From an uncultured Saprospiraceae bacterium (lineage in GTDB: Bacteria > Bacteroidota > Bacteroidia > Chitinophagales > Saprospiraceae), in the NCBI GenBank assembly GCA_937926205.1, contig CALEYL010000076.1, forward strand, positions 17,335 to 81,334: a stretch of 64,000 nucleotides of DNA. The letters run 5' to 3'. The position numbers and the translations under genes are program-made. Position 1 is the first letter of the stretch; every line of letters starts with the position of its first letter. This document shows, piece after piece, positions 8,384-18,000 of the stretch. The notes beneath the pieces are model-generated. The model did not search any database. It was not told where the DNA came from and saw only the letters and a program-made list of their open reading frames with translations.

Positions 8384-8425
8384 TAGTAACGCCCAATAAA
8401 CCTTAATATTTATTGGGCGTTACTA
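8384..8425 (+). terminator. Perfect 17-bp inverted repeat upstream of the second M43 gene
   Basis: Arms 8384-8400 and 8409-8425 are perfectly complementary, with an 8-base loop (CCTTAATA). The following bases ATTCTTACT are only partly T-rich. It ends 22 bases before the next ATG, so it could be a second terminator, an attenuator, an mRNA-stabilising 5' hairpin or an operator; the sequence alone does not decide. Confidence 0.6.
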
Positions 8426-8447
8426 TTCTTACTCATCAAAATAAGAC

Positions 8448-9923
8448 ATGAAAAAAGCTTACTTATTTGCTCTTGTATCCCTGTTGTCGCTCAATGCAGC
8501 GCGTGCCCAGCAACCCAATTTCTGTGGTACACCGGCAGTAAAATCAGACTGGCTCATCCGGTATCAGCAAAACCCGCATGCATTTCCCCGCAGCTTTGAT
8601 ACGCTGTATGTGCCGATGACCATCCATTTATTAGGAACCAATTCCGGCGCTGGTTATTTTCCCCTGACCCGGGTTTTAGATGCTGTTTGCAGCCTGAATG
8701 AGGATTTTGCCCCTACGGGTATTCGGTTTTATATCGAGGGAGAGATTAACTACATCGACAACTCTGCGTATTACGAACACGAAACATTTGGTCCGGGTTT
8801 TGATATGATGCACGAACACAATGTTGAAAATACCATCAATTGCTACTTTGTGGCGAATCCTGCAGGCGCCTGTGGTTACAGCATTTATGGACTTGGCGTA
8901 GCGCTGGGACACAATTGCATGGCTGCTGACGACAATACCTGGGCGCACGAAATGGGACACGCTTTTTCGCTTCCACATACTTTTTTTGGTTGGGAAGGCA
9001 TCAGTCACTCTTTTTCTCAACCTGCGCCAGAAGAAGTGGATGGCGTCGAAGTAGAACGTGTCAGTGGTGTTAACTGTGCACAATCTGCAGATGGATTTTG
9101 TGATACCCCCCCGGATTATCTGCACAACCGTTGGAATTGCAACGATGAAGGTTTCAGCACGACCCGCCAGTTTGATCCGGACAGTGTTGAATTTCGTTCA
9201 GATGCTACCTTTTTCATGTCCTATTCCTTAGATGCCTGTTCCTCGCGTTTTTCAGACGAACAGACGGCAGCCATGCGCGCCAACATCATTGACGAACGTC
9301 CCAATTTCCTTTTTGACCAAACGCCTGCTTACCCGGTTCCTGATTCCATCGGCCTGACCAGTCCGGCAAATGGAGAAACGATTATGACAACTACCGACGC
9401 TCTGCTGAGCTGGGAACCAACGCCCAATGCGACCCATTACTTTGTGCAGGTTTCACCGCTGCCTTCATTCGGTAGTCTGGTTTTTGGCGGCGTAGTGGAG
9501 GGGGAATCCCTTCAACTTACCGATTTGCAACCCGGAAGAAAATACTTCTGGCGGATGCGTCCATTTAATAAGGTTTTTGCCTGCACCAGTTTTGCTGCAA
9601 CGAAAAATTTTACAACCGGTACGGTTACGGCATCGGAAGAACTGGAAACAACGGTCGCGGACGTACGCGTATTTCCGCAGCCGGCTTCTTCCAGCCAAAA
9701 CATTCGTGTGGCTTTTCAAGCCAGTGAAGAAAAGCGCCTGAATGTTCGGGTGGTTAACATGCTGGGGGTTACTGTTTGGGAAAAAGAACTGGCGGCTCAA
9801 AGTGGGATCAATAACTTTGAAATAGACGCTATTGCGCGTGCCGGTTTCTATGCCCTAATGATTCAGCAAAAAGATGCCGGAAATCAGGGGCAGATTGTCC
9901 GTCCCCTTATTGTAATGGAGTAA
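8448..9923 (+). CDS. Secreted M43-type zinc metalloprotease with T9SS sorting domain (copy 2)
   Basis: A 491-residue paralogue of the flanking proteases. The signal peptide ends near residue 20 (AARAQ). The zinc site is HEMGHAFSLPH (His167, Glu168, His171, His177), followed by TFFGWEG. Further conserved stretches are GVNCAQSADGFCDTPPDY and FFMSYSLDACSSRFS, the latter holding the Met-turn. A fibronectin-III-like domain (LTSPANGET, FWRMRPFN) and a C-terminal type-A T9SS domain (VFPQPASSSQNIRV to RPLIVME) follow. It resembles copy 3 more than copy 1, so copies 2 and 3 look like the more recent duplication. Only 27 bases separate it from copy 3, so the two are probably one transcript. Confidence 0.9.
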   Translation: MKKAYLFALVSLLSLNAARAQQPNFCGTPAVKSDWLIRYQQNPHAFPRSFDTLYVPMTIHLLGTNSGAGYFPLTRVLDAVCSLNEDFAPTGIRFYIEGEINYIDNSAYYEHETFGPGFDMMHEHNVENTINCYFVANPAGACGYSIYGLGVALGHNCMAADDNTWAHEMGHAFSLPHTFFGWEGISHSFSQPAPEEVDGVEVERVSGVNCAQSADGFCDTPPDYLHNRWNCNDEGFSTTRQFDPDSVEFRSDATFFMSYSLDACSSRFSDEQTAAMRANIIDERPNFLFDQTPAYPVPDSIGLTSPANGETIMTTTDALLSWEPTPNATHYFVQVSPLPSFGSLVFGGVVEGESLQLTDLQPGRKYFWRMRPFNKVFACTSFAATKNFTTGTVTASEELETTVADVRVFPQPASSSQNIRVAFQASEEKRLNVRVVNMLGVTVWEKELAAQSGINNFEIDAIARAGFYALMIQQKDAGNQGQIVRPLIVME

Positions 9924-9950
9924 TTCAGGTAAATCAAAACATCTGATCCT

Positions 9951-11519
9951 ATGAATCGTGCTGTGCGTTTGCTTTTGCTCGGTCTGTTTTGTGTTCCTTT
10001 TTTTGGAGTTGCACAAACTGGTAATGTAGATACCAAACCATGTGGTACGGTGTCAGGGCGTTCAGCCTGGCTGAAAAAATACCAGTTGCAGCCCGAACTT
10101 TATGAAAAGAATACAGACACGATCTTGTATGTACCACTGACGATTCATTTATTGGGTACGGATGAAGGATTGGGCTTTTTTTCAATCAATCAGTTGTTAG
10201 ATGCCTTGTGTACACTCAACGAAGATTTTGTTCAGGCCAAAATCCAGTTTTTTATCGAAGGAGAAATCAACTACCTGTACAATTCGGCCTGGGATAGCCA
10301 CGATTCCGTACCTCAGGGCGCCCTGATGATGTTTGCCAATAATGTTCCCAATACGCTCAATTGCTATTTTGTTACGGATCCGGCAGGAAATTGCGGATAC
10401 AACCTGCCTTACGCGGGCATCGCCATGAAAAAAGCCTGTGCCGGAGCCAGCGACCATACCTGGGCCCACGAAATTGGCCATGCTTTTTCACTTCCCCATA
10501 CTTTTCTGGGTTGGGAAGGCGGTGTTAGCTATGATAACAACGTTCCGCATGACTTCAATAACCCCGCGCCAGCTTATGTTACCTACAATTATACGTATTT
10601 CAAGGATACCCTCATTCTCGATACGCTGATCATCGACACGGCCTTTGTTGAGCTCGTCGACGGCAGCAATTGTGCTTTTGCCGCGGATGGCTTTTGTGAC
10701 ACGGCGCCGGATTATCTGGCTGGAAGGTGGCCCTGTAATGCTGATCTTGAGAGCAGCATCGTCCAAACTGACCCGGCAGGCGTACAGTTTCGCTCTGATG
10801 CCACCCCGATCATGTCTTATTCGAACGACAATTGTTCCAGTCGGTTTTCCGATCAGCAAATTGCAGCCATGCGGGCCAATTTACAGGATGAAAAGCCCAA
10901 TTTGCTTTACGATCAAACGCCGTTGCCTTTGGTTTCGGCCGTACCCACAACACTTTTGTCGCCAGCTCCGGCAGAAACGGTCCCCTACAACAACGTTTTT
11001 CTGGAGTGGAGTGCTGTGGAAGCGGCAACCGGCTATGTCATTCAGGTCAATCGTCTGCCAAATTTTCCTGCGAGTCTGACCAAAGAATATACGGTATTGA
11101 ATGCAACCAGTACCCTTCTTTTCGACCTGGAGAACAACAGAACCTACTACTGGAAAGTACGCGCTTTTAATACGGATCATTTTTGCACGGGGTTTTCTCC
11201 GGCCATTTCATTTAAAACAGCCGAAATCAGTGCGGTAACCGGCACCGTCAGACCGGCATGGCTGAACCTGTTTCCAAATCCGCTATCGGACGGAGCGACC
11301 CTGAACCTTCAGTTGGACGGAGATAAGGCTTCGGATTTTTCGGAAGTACAATTGCTCGACCTCTCAGGCAGGCAGCTCTGGCAGGCATTCCTGAACGATG
11401 TGCAGGTGACTGCCGGCAACTACGGGTTGAAGATTCCGGCAGCGCTGCCCGCTGGCATGTATTTGTTAAAACTGAAGGGCTACCAAAGTCAATGGGTTGA
11501 AAAGGTCATCGTGAATTAA
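9951..11519 (+). CDS. Secreted M43-type zinc metalloprotease with T9SS sorting domain (copy 3)
   Basis: A 522-residue paralogue. The signal peptide (LLLLGLFCVPFFGVAQ) is followed by the M43 domain with HEIGHAFSLPH (His173, Glu174, His177, His183). Compared with copy 2 it carries an extra ~25 residues after the zinc helix (YNYTYFKDTLILDTLIIDTA), a strand-like insertion near the active-site cleft that could alter specificity. The block SNCAFAADGFCDTAPDY and the Met-turn PIMSYSNDNCSSRFS match copy 2 closely. A fibronectin-III-like domain and a type-A T9SS sorting domain (LFPNPLSDGATLNL to WVEKVIVN) end the protein. It converges on the aminotransferase gene with 24 bases between the stops and no obvious terminator. 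Confidence 0.9.
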   Translation: MNRAVRLLLLGLFCVPFFGVAQTGNVDTKPCGTVSGRSAWLKKYQLQPELYEKNTDTILYVPLTIHLLGTDEGLGFFSINQLLDALCTLNEDFVQAKIQFFIEGEINYLYNSAWDSHDSVPQGALMMFANNVPNTLNCYFVTDPAGNCGYNLPYAGIAMKKACAGASDHTWAHEIGHAFSLPHTFLGWEGGVSYDNNVPHDFNNPAPAYVTYNYTYFKDTLILDTLIIDTAFVELVDGSNCAFAADGFCDTAPDYLAGRWPCNADLESSIVQTDPAGVQFRSDATPIMSYSNDNCSSRFSDQQIAAMRANLQDEKPNLLYDQTPLPLVSAVPTTLLSPAPAETVPYNNVFLEWSAVEAATGYVIQVNRLPNFPASLTKEYTVLNATSTLLFDLENNRTYYWKVRAFNTDHFCTGFSPAISFKTAEISAVTGTVRPAWLNLFPNPLSDGATLNLQLDGDKASDFSEVQLLDLSGRQLWQAFLNDVQVTAGNYGLKIPAALPAGMYLLKLKGYQSQWVEKVIVN

Positions 11520-11543
11520 AGCATCAGCGACGCGGTATGCTTC

Positions 11544-12782
11544 TCAGTTCCACGAAGGCATTTCTTCCTCCATTACTGTAGCTGCCGTTCTTCGGCCCGG
11601 ATAGGTTTGCAGCGCTTCTGCAAGACAATCCATGGCAGCTTCCAGGTCCTGAACATTGAGCACATAGGCGATGCGTACTTCGTCTTTTCCAAGCCCCGGC
11701 GTTGCATAAAAGCCAGCCCCTGGTGAAAGCATCAACGTTGCCCCCCGATACTCAAAATCCGTCAACAACCACTGGCAAAAATCATCGGCGTCGGCAATTG
11801 GAAAACGGGCAAAGCAGTAAAATGCGCCACCCGGTAAATAGCTGCTTACTCCGGGCATTTGCTGCAGGCGATTGTAAACCACCATCCTGCGCCGGTCGTA
11901 CTCTGCTTTTACTTCTATCAGGTAGTTGTCGCCAACGTCAATAGCCGCTTCTGCCACAATCTGTCCCAGCGTTGGCGGGCTTAAGCGCAGTTTGGCATAC
12001 AGCGACACGGCATTCAGGACCGCCTTGTTCCGGGTAACCATGGCGCCGACCCTTGCACCACAGGCACTGTATCTTTTAGAAATGGAATCAATGACAATGA
12101 CGTGATCTTCAGCGCCTTCTATGTTAAGCGCCGAGAAGAAGGGCTGCCCGTCGTAACAAAACTCCCTGTAAACCTCATCCACTATCAGGTAAAGGTCGTA
12201 GGCTTTGGCCAGAAGCGCCAGGCTTTCCAGTACTTCTCTGCCATAGAATGTTCCGGTCGGGTTGTTGGGATTGGTGATGAAAATCGCTTTGGTTTGTGCC
12301 GTGAGGCAACGTTCGAAAGCCGCTACATCGGGCAGCGCAAAACCGGTTTCGATGTCGCAGGTAATGGCACGCATCTGTACGTCGGCGATGTGTGCAAAAC
12401 CGTTGTAATTGGCATAGAAAGGTTCCGGAGCCAAAACTTCATCACCCTGATTCAGGCAGGAAAGAAAAACCAACTGGATGGCTTCTGATGCGCCGGTTGT
12501 AACAATGACGTTTTCATAATTAATGGAAACATCAAAACGCGCATAGTATTCGCAGAGCTTTTTCCGATAGGAGAGAAGGCCTTCTGCCGGACTGTATTCC
12601 AGAATTTCGAGCGTGGTTTGCTTCACTTGCTCCATAGCTGCCGCGGGGGTCAGAATATCCGGCTGGCCTATATTCAGGTGGTATACGTGCTTACCGGCGG
12701 CTTTAGCCTGTTCAGCCAGTGGGGCAAGTTTGCGAAACGGAGAAAGCGGCACTTGCTGGCCTCTCTTCGAAATCGAAGGCAT
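11544..12782 (-). CDS. PLP-dependent aminotransferase (class I/II, aspartate-type)
   Basis: A 412-residue fold-type I aminotransferase. It shows YHLNIGQPDILTP near the N-terminus, TGASEAIQLVF (phosphate-binding loop), FITNPNNPTGTFY (the conserved Asn of the family), VDEVYREFCY (the Asp and Tyr that contact the PLP ring) and SISKRYSACGARVG with Schiff-base Lys236. It is in the AspC/aromatic aminotransferase group and would transfer an amino group between an amino acid and 2-oxoglutarate; the exact substrate cannot be read. ATG 12782 places MPSISKRG at the N-terminus, as in Bacteroidota homologues. It is transcribed alone, with a -7 element ~120 bases upstream. Confidence 0.92.
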   Translation of the reverse strand: MPSISKRGQQVPLSPFRKLAPLAEQAKAAGKHVYHLNIGQPDILTPAAAMEQVKQTTLEILEYSPAEGLLSYRKKLCEYYARFDVSINYENVIVTTGASEAIQLVFLSCLNQGDEVLAPEPFYANYNGFAHIADVQMRAITCDIETGFALPDVAAFERCLTAQTKAIFITNPNNPTGTFYGREVLESLALLAKAYDLYLIVDEVYREFCYDGQPFFSALNIEGAEDHVIVIDSISKRYSACGARVGAMVTRNKAVLNAVSLYAKLRLSPPTLGQIVAEAAIDVGDNYLIEVKAEYDRRRMVVYNRLQQMPGVSSYLPGGAFYCFARFPIADADDFCQWLLTDFEYRGATLMLSPGAGFYATPGLGKDEVRIAYVLNVQDLEAAMDCLAEALQTYPGRRTAATVMEEEMPSWN

Positions 12783-12902
12783 GTTTTTGTTCTTTTAGTC
12801 TTGAAAGTCGGGGTTAAAAGACGGCCCGGCATCAAAACGATGGTTACCGATGTTGTTTCTTTTCCGCTAAAATGGAAACAGGAAAACGCCATCTTGTAGG
12901 CG

Positions 12903-12910
12903 CAAAGATA
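12903..12910 (-). promoter_or_regulatory. Candidate -7 element for the aminotransferase
   Basis: Reverse-strand TATCTTTG followed by CG is a perfect TAnnTTTG match, giving a leader of about 110 bases. No clear -33 box is seen. A 13-base direct repeat GGTTACCGATGTT flanks the element at 12842-12854 and 12960-12972. Confidence 0.45.
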
Positions 12911-13028
12911 GCCTGTGGCTTTACATGTCAGGAGAAAAAAATACGATTTTCTTTTGGCAGGTTACCGATGTTTAACAGACTTAATAATAATTTAACGCCT
13001 GCGTAGTCGTATTAGCGCGATGATGGGT

Positions 13029-13036
13029 TACTTTTG
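13029..13036 (+). promoter_or_regulatory. Candidate -7 element for the response-regulator/kinase operon
   Basis: TACTTTTG followed by CG is a perfect TAnnTTTG match 12 bases before the ATG at 13048 and 21 before the ATG at 13057. Transcription would start within a few bases of the first ATG, which favours the second ATG or a leaderless message. Confidence 0.45.
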
Positions 13037-13047
13037 CGAAACCGCAT

Positions 13048-13743
13048 ATGCACCATATGGATTTTATTAAAATTCTTATTGTTGACGACGAGCCGGATAT
13101 TTTGGAGTTTCTCCAATACAATCTTCAGAAAGAAGGTTATTCGGTGATCACTGCCTCCGATGGCGAAGAAGGCATTTTATTGGCTGAACGGGAAAAGCCA
13201 AATTTGATCATACTGGACATCATGATGCCTAAAATGGATGGTGTTGAAGTCTGTCGTCAGCTCAGAACCCGCCCTGAATTTGATAAAACAGTCATCGCTT
13301 TCCTCACTGCGAGGGAAGAAGACTATTCTCAAATTGCTGCATTAGAGGTTGGTGGCGACGATTACATTACCAAACCCATTCGCCCCCGGGTTTTACTCAG
13401 CCGCATTAAAGCCTTATTGCGTCGCAACGATCGTCTTGATGTTCAGGAAAACCAGGGTGGCATCATTCGGATGGGCGACCTTTCGATCAATGCAGAAAAT
13501 GTTACGGTACAAAAGGGTGAGCTCGTCATTGAACTCGCCAAAAAAGAATTTGAACTGCTTACGCTGCTGGTCTCCAAACCCGGAAAAGTATTTTCAAGGG
13601 AAGAGATTTTCAACAAGGTCTGGGGTACAGATGTTATTGTTGGAAATCGCACCATAGACGTTCACATCAGAAAGTTGCGCGAAAAAATTGGAGAAGATTA
13701 CATCAAAACCATTAAAGGTATTGGCTATAAATTTGAGTTTTAG
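13048..13743 (+). CDS. OmpR/PhoB-type response regulator
   Basis: A 231-residue two-domain regulator. The receiver domain (residues ~4-120) has the acidic pair IVDDEPD, the phosphorylated Asp in LIILDIMMPKMDG, the switch Thr in AFLTAREED and the lysine in YITKPIRP. The C-terminal winged helix (residues ~135-231) has the OmpR-type recognition region NRTIDVHIRKLREKIG and the wing KGIGYKFEF. It is probably phosphorylated by the kinase encoded 16 bases downstream. The likely start is ATG 13048, or 13057 (MDFIKILIVDDE), given the promoter-like element just upstream. The regulon is unknown; the architecture resembles PhoB. Confidence 0.94.
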   Translation: MHHMDFIKILIVDDEPDILEFLQYNLQKEGYSVITASDGEEGILLAEREKPNLIILDIMMPKMDGVEVCRQLRTRPEFDKTVIAFLTAREEDYSQIAALEVGGDDYITKPIRPRVLLSRIKALLRRNDRLDVQENQGGIIRMGDLSINAENVTVQKGELVIELAKKEFELLTLLVSKPGKVFSREEIFNKVWGTDVIVGNRTIDVHIRKLREKIGEDYIKTIKGIGYKFEF

Positions 13744-13759
13744 GGGGCGGCTGGCTTCT

Positions 13760-14809
13760 ATGATGAAAAACCCGACTCCGCAGCAGGTTGCCCTGCTGAC
13801 GGCCCTGATTATTGCCGGGGCCGGAGTAGTCCTTTTTGTCGTTGCACTGCTCATCAGTGTTTACTTCAGTTCTTTTGTCGTGGGTTTGTTCTTTACAATC
13901 GCTCTGTTTGGCCTGGCATATTTTATCAGCATATATTACCTCAAGGAATACATCTATCGGAAGATTAAGGTCATATACAAAACAATCCACCAACAAAAGC
14001 TTTCTCCCGGCGAGCGCCCTATGGTGATTGACATGACGAGTCATATCGTGGAAGATGTGGAAAAAGAAGTCGAGCAATGGGCCATTGAACAACAAAATGA
14101 ACTGGACAAATACAAATCCTGGGCTGAATACCGGCGTAAGTTTGTCGGCGATATATCGCATGAACTGAAAACGCCGATTTTCAACATTCAGGGGTATTTG
14201 CATACCCTTCTGGAAGGCGGCATGTACGACGAAGAAGTGAACGTAACCTTCCTCAAAAAGGCGGTTAAGAATGTGGAACGCCTGCATACCATTGTAGAAG
14301 ACCTGAGTACCATTTCCCGTCTGGAATCGGGCGAGTTGATTCTCGATATGCAGGTATTTGACATCCACATGCTGGCAGAGGAGGTTTTCGAAGATCTGGA
14401 ATTCAAAGCAGCAGGGAAAAACATCAAGCTGGAATTCAAAGAAGGCGCTTCTTTGGGGTATAAAGTCAGAGCTGACCGCGAAAGTGTCCGGCAGATTCTC
14501 ATGAACCTGCTATACAATTCCATTAAATACGGCAACCCTAACGGGAAAACGAAGGTTGGATTTTACGATATGGACAAAAACATCCTCATCGAAGTTGCTG
14601 ACAACGGCATTGGTATCCCCGGCAAGCATCTTAACCACGTTTTCGATAGATTCTATCGGGTAGATAAAAGCCGTTCCCGGGCTCAGGGTGGCTCCGGACT
14701 GGGCCTGGCCATCGTTAAACACATCATTGAGGCGCACAAGCAGACCATCAACGTTCGCAGTACGCCTAATGTAGGCTCTACCTTTGGGTTTACGCTGGAA
14801 AAAGCCTGA
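13760..14809 (+). CDS. Sensor histidine kinase (PhoR-like, short sensor)
   Basis: A 349-residue membrane kinase. Two closely spaced membrane helices (residues ~12-35 and 38-62) leave almost no periplasmic loop, so the signal is probably sensed in the membrane or by a partner. A linker with a coiled-coil-like stretch (VEDVEKEVEQWAIEQQNELDKY) leads to the HisKA domain with phospho-acceptor His134 (GDISHELKTPIFNIQGY). The ATPase domain follows: N box LMNLLYNSIKYG, G1 VADNGIGIP, F box FDRFYR and G2 GGSGLGLAIVKH. The frame is open from 13688, overlapping the regulator gene, but ATG 13760 follows the GGGGGCGG stretch and gives the natural N-terminus. It pairs with the upstream response regulator. 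Confidence 0.93.
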   Translation: MMKNPTPQQVALLTALIIAGAGVVLFVVALLISVYFSSFVVGLFFTIALFGLAYFISIYYLKEYIYRKIKVIYKTIHQQKLSPGERPMVIDMTSHIVEDVEKEVEQWAIEQQNELDKYKSWAEYRRKFVGDISHELKTPIFNIQGYLHTLLEGGMYDEEVNVTFLKKAVKNVERLHTIVEDLSTISRLESGELILDMQVFDIHMLAEEVFEDLEFKAAGKNIKLEFKEGASLGYKVRADRESVRQILMNLLYNSIKYGNPNGKTKVGFYDMDKNILIEVADNGIGIPGKHLNHVFDRFYRVDKSRSRAQGGSGLGLAIVKHIIEAHKQTINVRSTPNVGSTFGFTLEKA

Positions 14810-14812
14810 GTA

Positions 14813-15073
14813 TTCAGTTGGCAGTTTGCAACTTCAACAACTGCCCACTGCCAACTGAAAAACTGCCAGCTAAAAAGGTTCCCGCAAAGGTCGCGAAGGA
14901 CTCGCAAAGGCCGCAAAGCTTCTTACTAAAGCCATTCATTTGCAATCTCACAACTACCAACTGCCAACTGAGATACTGCCAACTGATCTATTCCCAACGG
15001 TCAATTGCTTATACAGATGCCAATCAGCAGCAAACTCTATCCTGCCCACTGCCAACTGAATCTGCCAGCTAAA
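14813..15073. repeat. Clustered CTGCCAACTGA repeats, with a terminator-like hairpin at the start
   Basis: The stretch after the kinase gene carries several copies of CTGCCAACTGA and its variant CTGCCAGCTA, for example near 14848, 14958, 14974 and 15049. A composite unit, GCCCACTGCCAACTGA then CTGCCAGCTAAA, occurs at about 14843-14875 and again at 15044-15073, bracketing ~170 bases. The first copies form an inverted repeat (14813-14825 with 14847-14859, 13 bp) that could end the kinase transcript. This is a non-coding repeat cluster with no sign of CRISPR spacing. Confidence 0.6.
14881..14918. repeat. Dispersed CGCAAAG-type intergenic repeat, copy 1
   Basis: A 38-base sequence built on CGCAAAG units matches 48859-48896 at about 34 of 38 positions. 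Both copies lie between genes. Confidence 0.7.
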
Positions 15074-15080
15074 CCCCCGC

Positions 15081-18000
15081 CTATTCTTTCAAAATAACGG
15101 CATCGATCTCTTTTTCTTTCACCATTTTATTGAACTCAGGCAACTGCTCGTTTTTTACTTTGCGGAAAATTGCCAGTTGTGCATCGATTTTCGCAACCAG
15201 CTCATCCTTAACCTGTTTTGCCTGCCTTGTAGGCGGATAGTCGCCAAAACCTACGGTTGACCCAACATGCGCCAGTTTGTTGTTCAGGCGAATGGGGTAA
15301 TTAAGCGGATCCTGACCACTTTTGTTTTTGGTCTGATACAACTCCTTTTCAACCACCGTAAGGGCAGAATCGATGGCGCTCGCTTTAGTGGCAATCGGCT
15401 TTAAAGCATCATTGTCTTTGATTTTCGCTTTAAGCGTATTCAGCTGATCGCGAATGCTGCGAATGTCAATAATGGCCTGGTGTGTTTCCGTTAGCTTATC
15501 GCGCACGGAAATCAGGAAATCAAATTGTTCCTGTAATTCAGCCTGACTTGACTCGGAACGCGGATCTTTCAGAATTTCAAAAGACTGCTCCTGCGTTTCT
15601 TTACCAACCGTCAGTTTGACAACATAATTGCCGGGTGCCGCTCTTGGCCCGGTAACGCCGCCTGCCCAAAGAATCATGCCATCGAATTTTTTGGCATCCG
15701 GATACCGCATGTTCCAGACAAAAAGATTGCCGCCTTTTTTCAAATCCGACAATTTGCCCACCTTTTCATCATCCTTTGAAGTACTGGAAAACTCCCGGAT
15801 CAGGGTGCCATCCTGTTGATAAAACGCAAGGTTTACTTCAACGGAGTCGAGTGGTTTTTCTTTCAGGTAAAAATGTGTCATGACACCGCCCGGGTGGTTC
15901 AACCCTTCCCGCTTCAGCACATTTTTGTTTTGAAAGCCACCCATGCGGTAACTTGGCATCGGCTTGTATAAATGGAAGGCTGATTTTGCCAGTCCGTCTG
16001 ACAACTGGTGCAGTACGGTAAGATCATCAATGATCCACAAGCTGCGCCCCTGGGTAGCGGCGATAAGGTTATCGTTCTTTACAACCAGGTCCGTGATCGG
16101 AACGATGGGCAGGTTTAATTGGAAAGGCTGCCAGTTTTCACCGTCATCGAAGGAAATGTACATGCCGGATTCCGTACCGCAATACAGCAATCCTTTGCGT
16201 TTGGGATCAGCTCTGACGACGCGGGTAAAATGGTCGCTTTTTATTCCTTTGGTAATAAGCTTCCAGGTTTTGCCATAGTCTTTGGTGCGGTAAATGTAAG
16301 GTTGATAGTCGCCTAATTTGTAGCGTGTTCCGACAATATAGGCCCCCCCTTTTGTAAATGGGTCACAATCAATGCTGTTGATCATCATCCATTCGGGCAT
16401 CTCAGATGGGGTCACATTTTCCCAGGCTTTTCCGTCTGAGCCGCCTCCGGTTTTGGAGAGGTATACCAGTCCGTCATCCGATCCGGTCCACAGCAAGTCT
16501 TTTTCGTAAGGAGATTCAGTGGCAGCAAATATGGTACAGTAGTATTCTACGCTGGTATTGTCTTTAGTAATAGGACCTCCCGAAGAACCCAGTTTGGTCG
16601 GGTCGTTTCGCGTCAGGTCCGGACTGGCCAATTCCCAGGAGCGCCCGCCATCAAAACTCACATGCACATGATTGGAAGTGGTATAGATTTTTTTGGGATT
16701 GCTGGGAGAAAAGAAGATCGGAAAATTCCACTGGAAGCGGTATTTCATGCCTTCTGCACCATGCCCCATTGGGTTATCCGGCCATACATTTACACCCTGA
16801 GACTGTTTCGTCCGGTGGTTCAGCCGGACTAAAAATCCGTCGTAGCTGCCGCCATAAACCACATCATTGTCTAACGGATCCACGGCGATGTGGCCACTTT
16901 CGCCACCTGCTGTTTCTTCCCAGTCATCTTCTCCAATGGAAGCTCCGTTAGTGCGGTGCAACACCCGTTGGGTTGAATTGTCCTGCTGGGCAACATAGAT
17001 CCGATAAGGAAAACTATTGTCGGTTGTGACCCTGTAATACTGCGCAGTTGGCTGATTGTGGTAGGTGCTCCAGTTTTCGGCGCCGTCGTAACTGACTTGC
17101 GCACCCCCGTCATCGGCAATGATCATCCGCTGGGGATTTTCAGGAGCAATCCAAAGGTCGTGGTGGTCGCCGTGAGGCGTATCGTATGATTTAAAAGTTC
17201 GCCCGCCATCGGTAGATTTAAAAAAATCCACATTCAAGACATATAGACCGTCCGCATCTTTCGGGTCGGCATAAATACGGGTGTAATACCAGGCGCGTTG
17301 GCGCAAATTCCGGTCACTGTTCAGTTTAGACCAGGTTTTTCCGCCATCGTCAGACCGGAATACGCCACCTTCTTCGGCTTCTACCATAGCCCATACCCGC
17401 TCTGAATTGGCCGGTGATACGGCTACGCCAATGATGCCTAAGGTGCCTTTGGGCATGCCTTTGCTGGCTGAAAGATTGGTCCAGGTGTCTCCGCCGTCGG
17501 TGCTTTTCCAAAGCGCAGAACCTTCTCCGCCACTTTCCAGGCTATAAGGCGTCCTTCGGATGCGCCAGGTTGAAGCGTAGAGGATGCGCGGATTATTTGG
17601 ATCCAGTGTCAGGTCCATGGCGCCGGCATCAGCATTGGCGAACAGAATGCGTTCCCATGTTTTTCCGCCATCTTTGCTTCGGTAAACGCCCCGTTCTTCA
17701 CTGGATTTGTAGAGGTCACCCAATACGGCGGCGTAAACCAGATCCGGATTTTTAGGATGCACGCGGACGCGCGGAATGTGGCGGGAGTTTTCCAGCCCTG
17801 CTTTTTTCCAGGTTTTTCCGGCATCTTCTGACTTCCACATGCCGTAGCCGTAAGAAACGTTGCCCCGAACGGTGGCTTCACCACCGCCTACATAAATAAC
17901 ATTGTTGTCGTATTCACTGACTGTTACTGCTCCGATAGAACCGCCGAAAAAGCCATCGCTGATGTTGGCCCAGGTTTCGCCACCATCCGTTGTACGCCAA

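Noticed and set aside
13712..14368. A 218-codon reverse frame across the kinase gene
   Set aside because: It overlaps the histidine kinase on the opposite strand and shows no domain.
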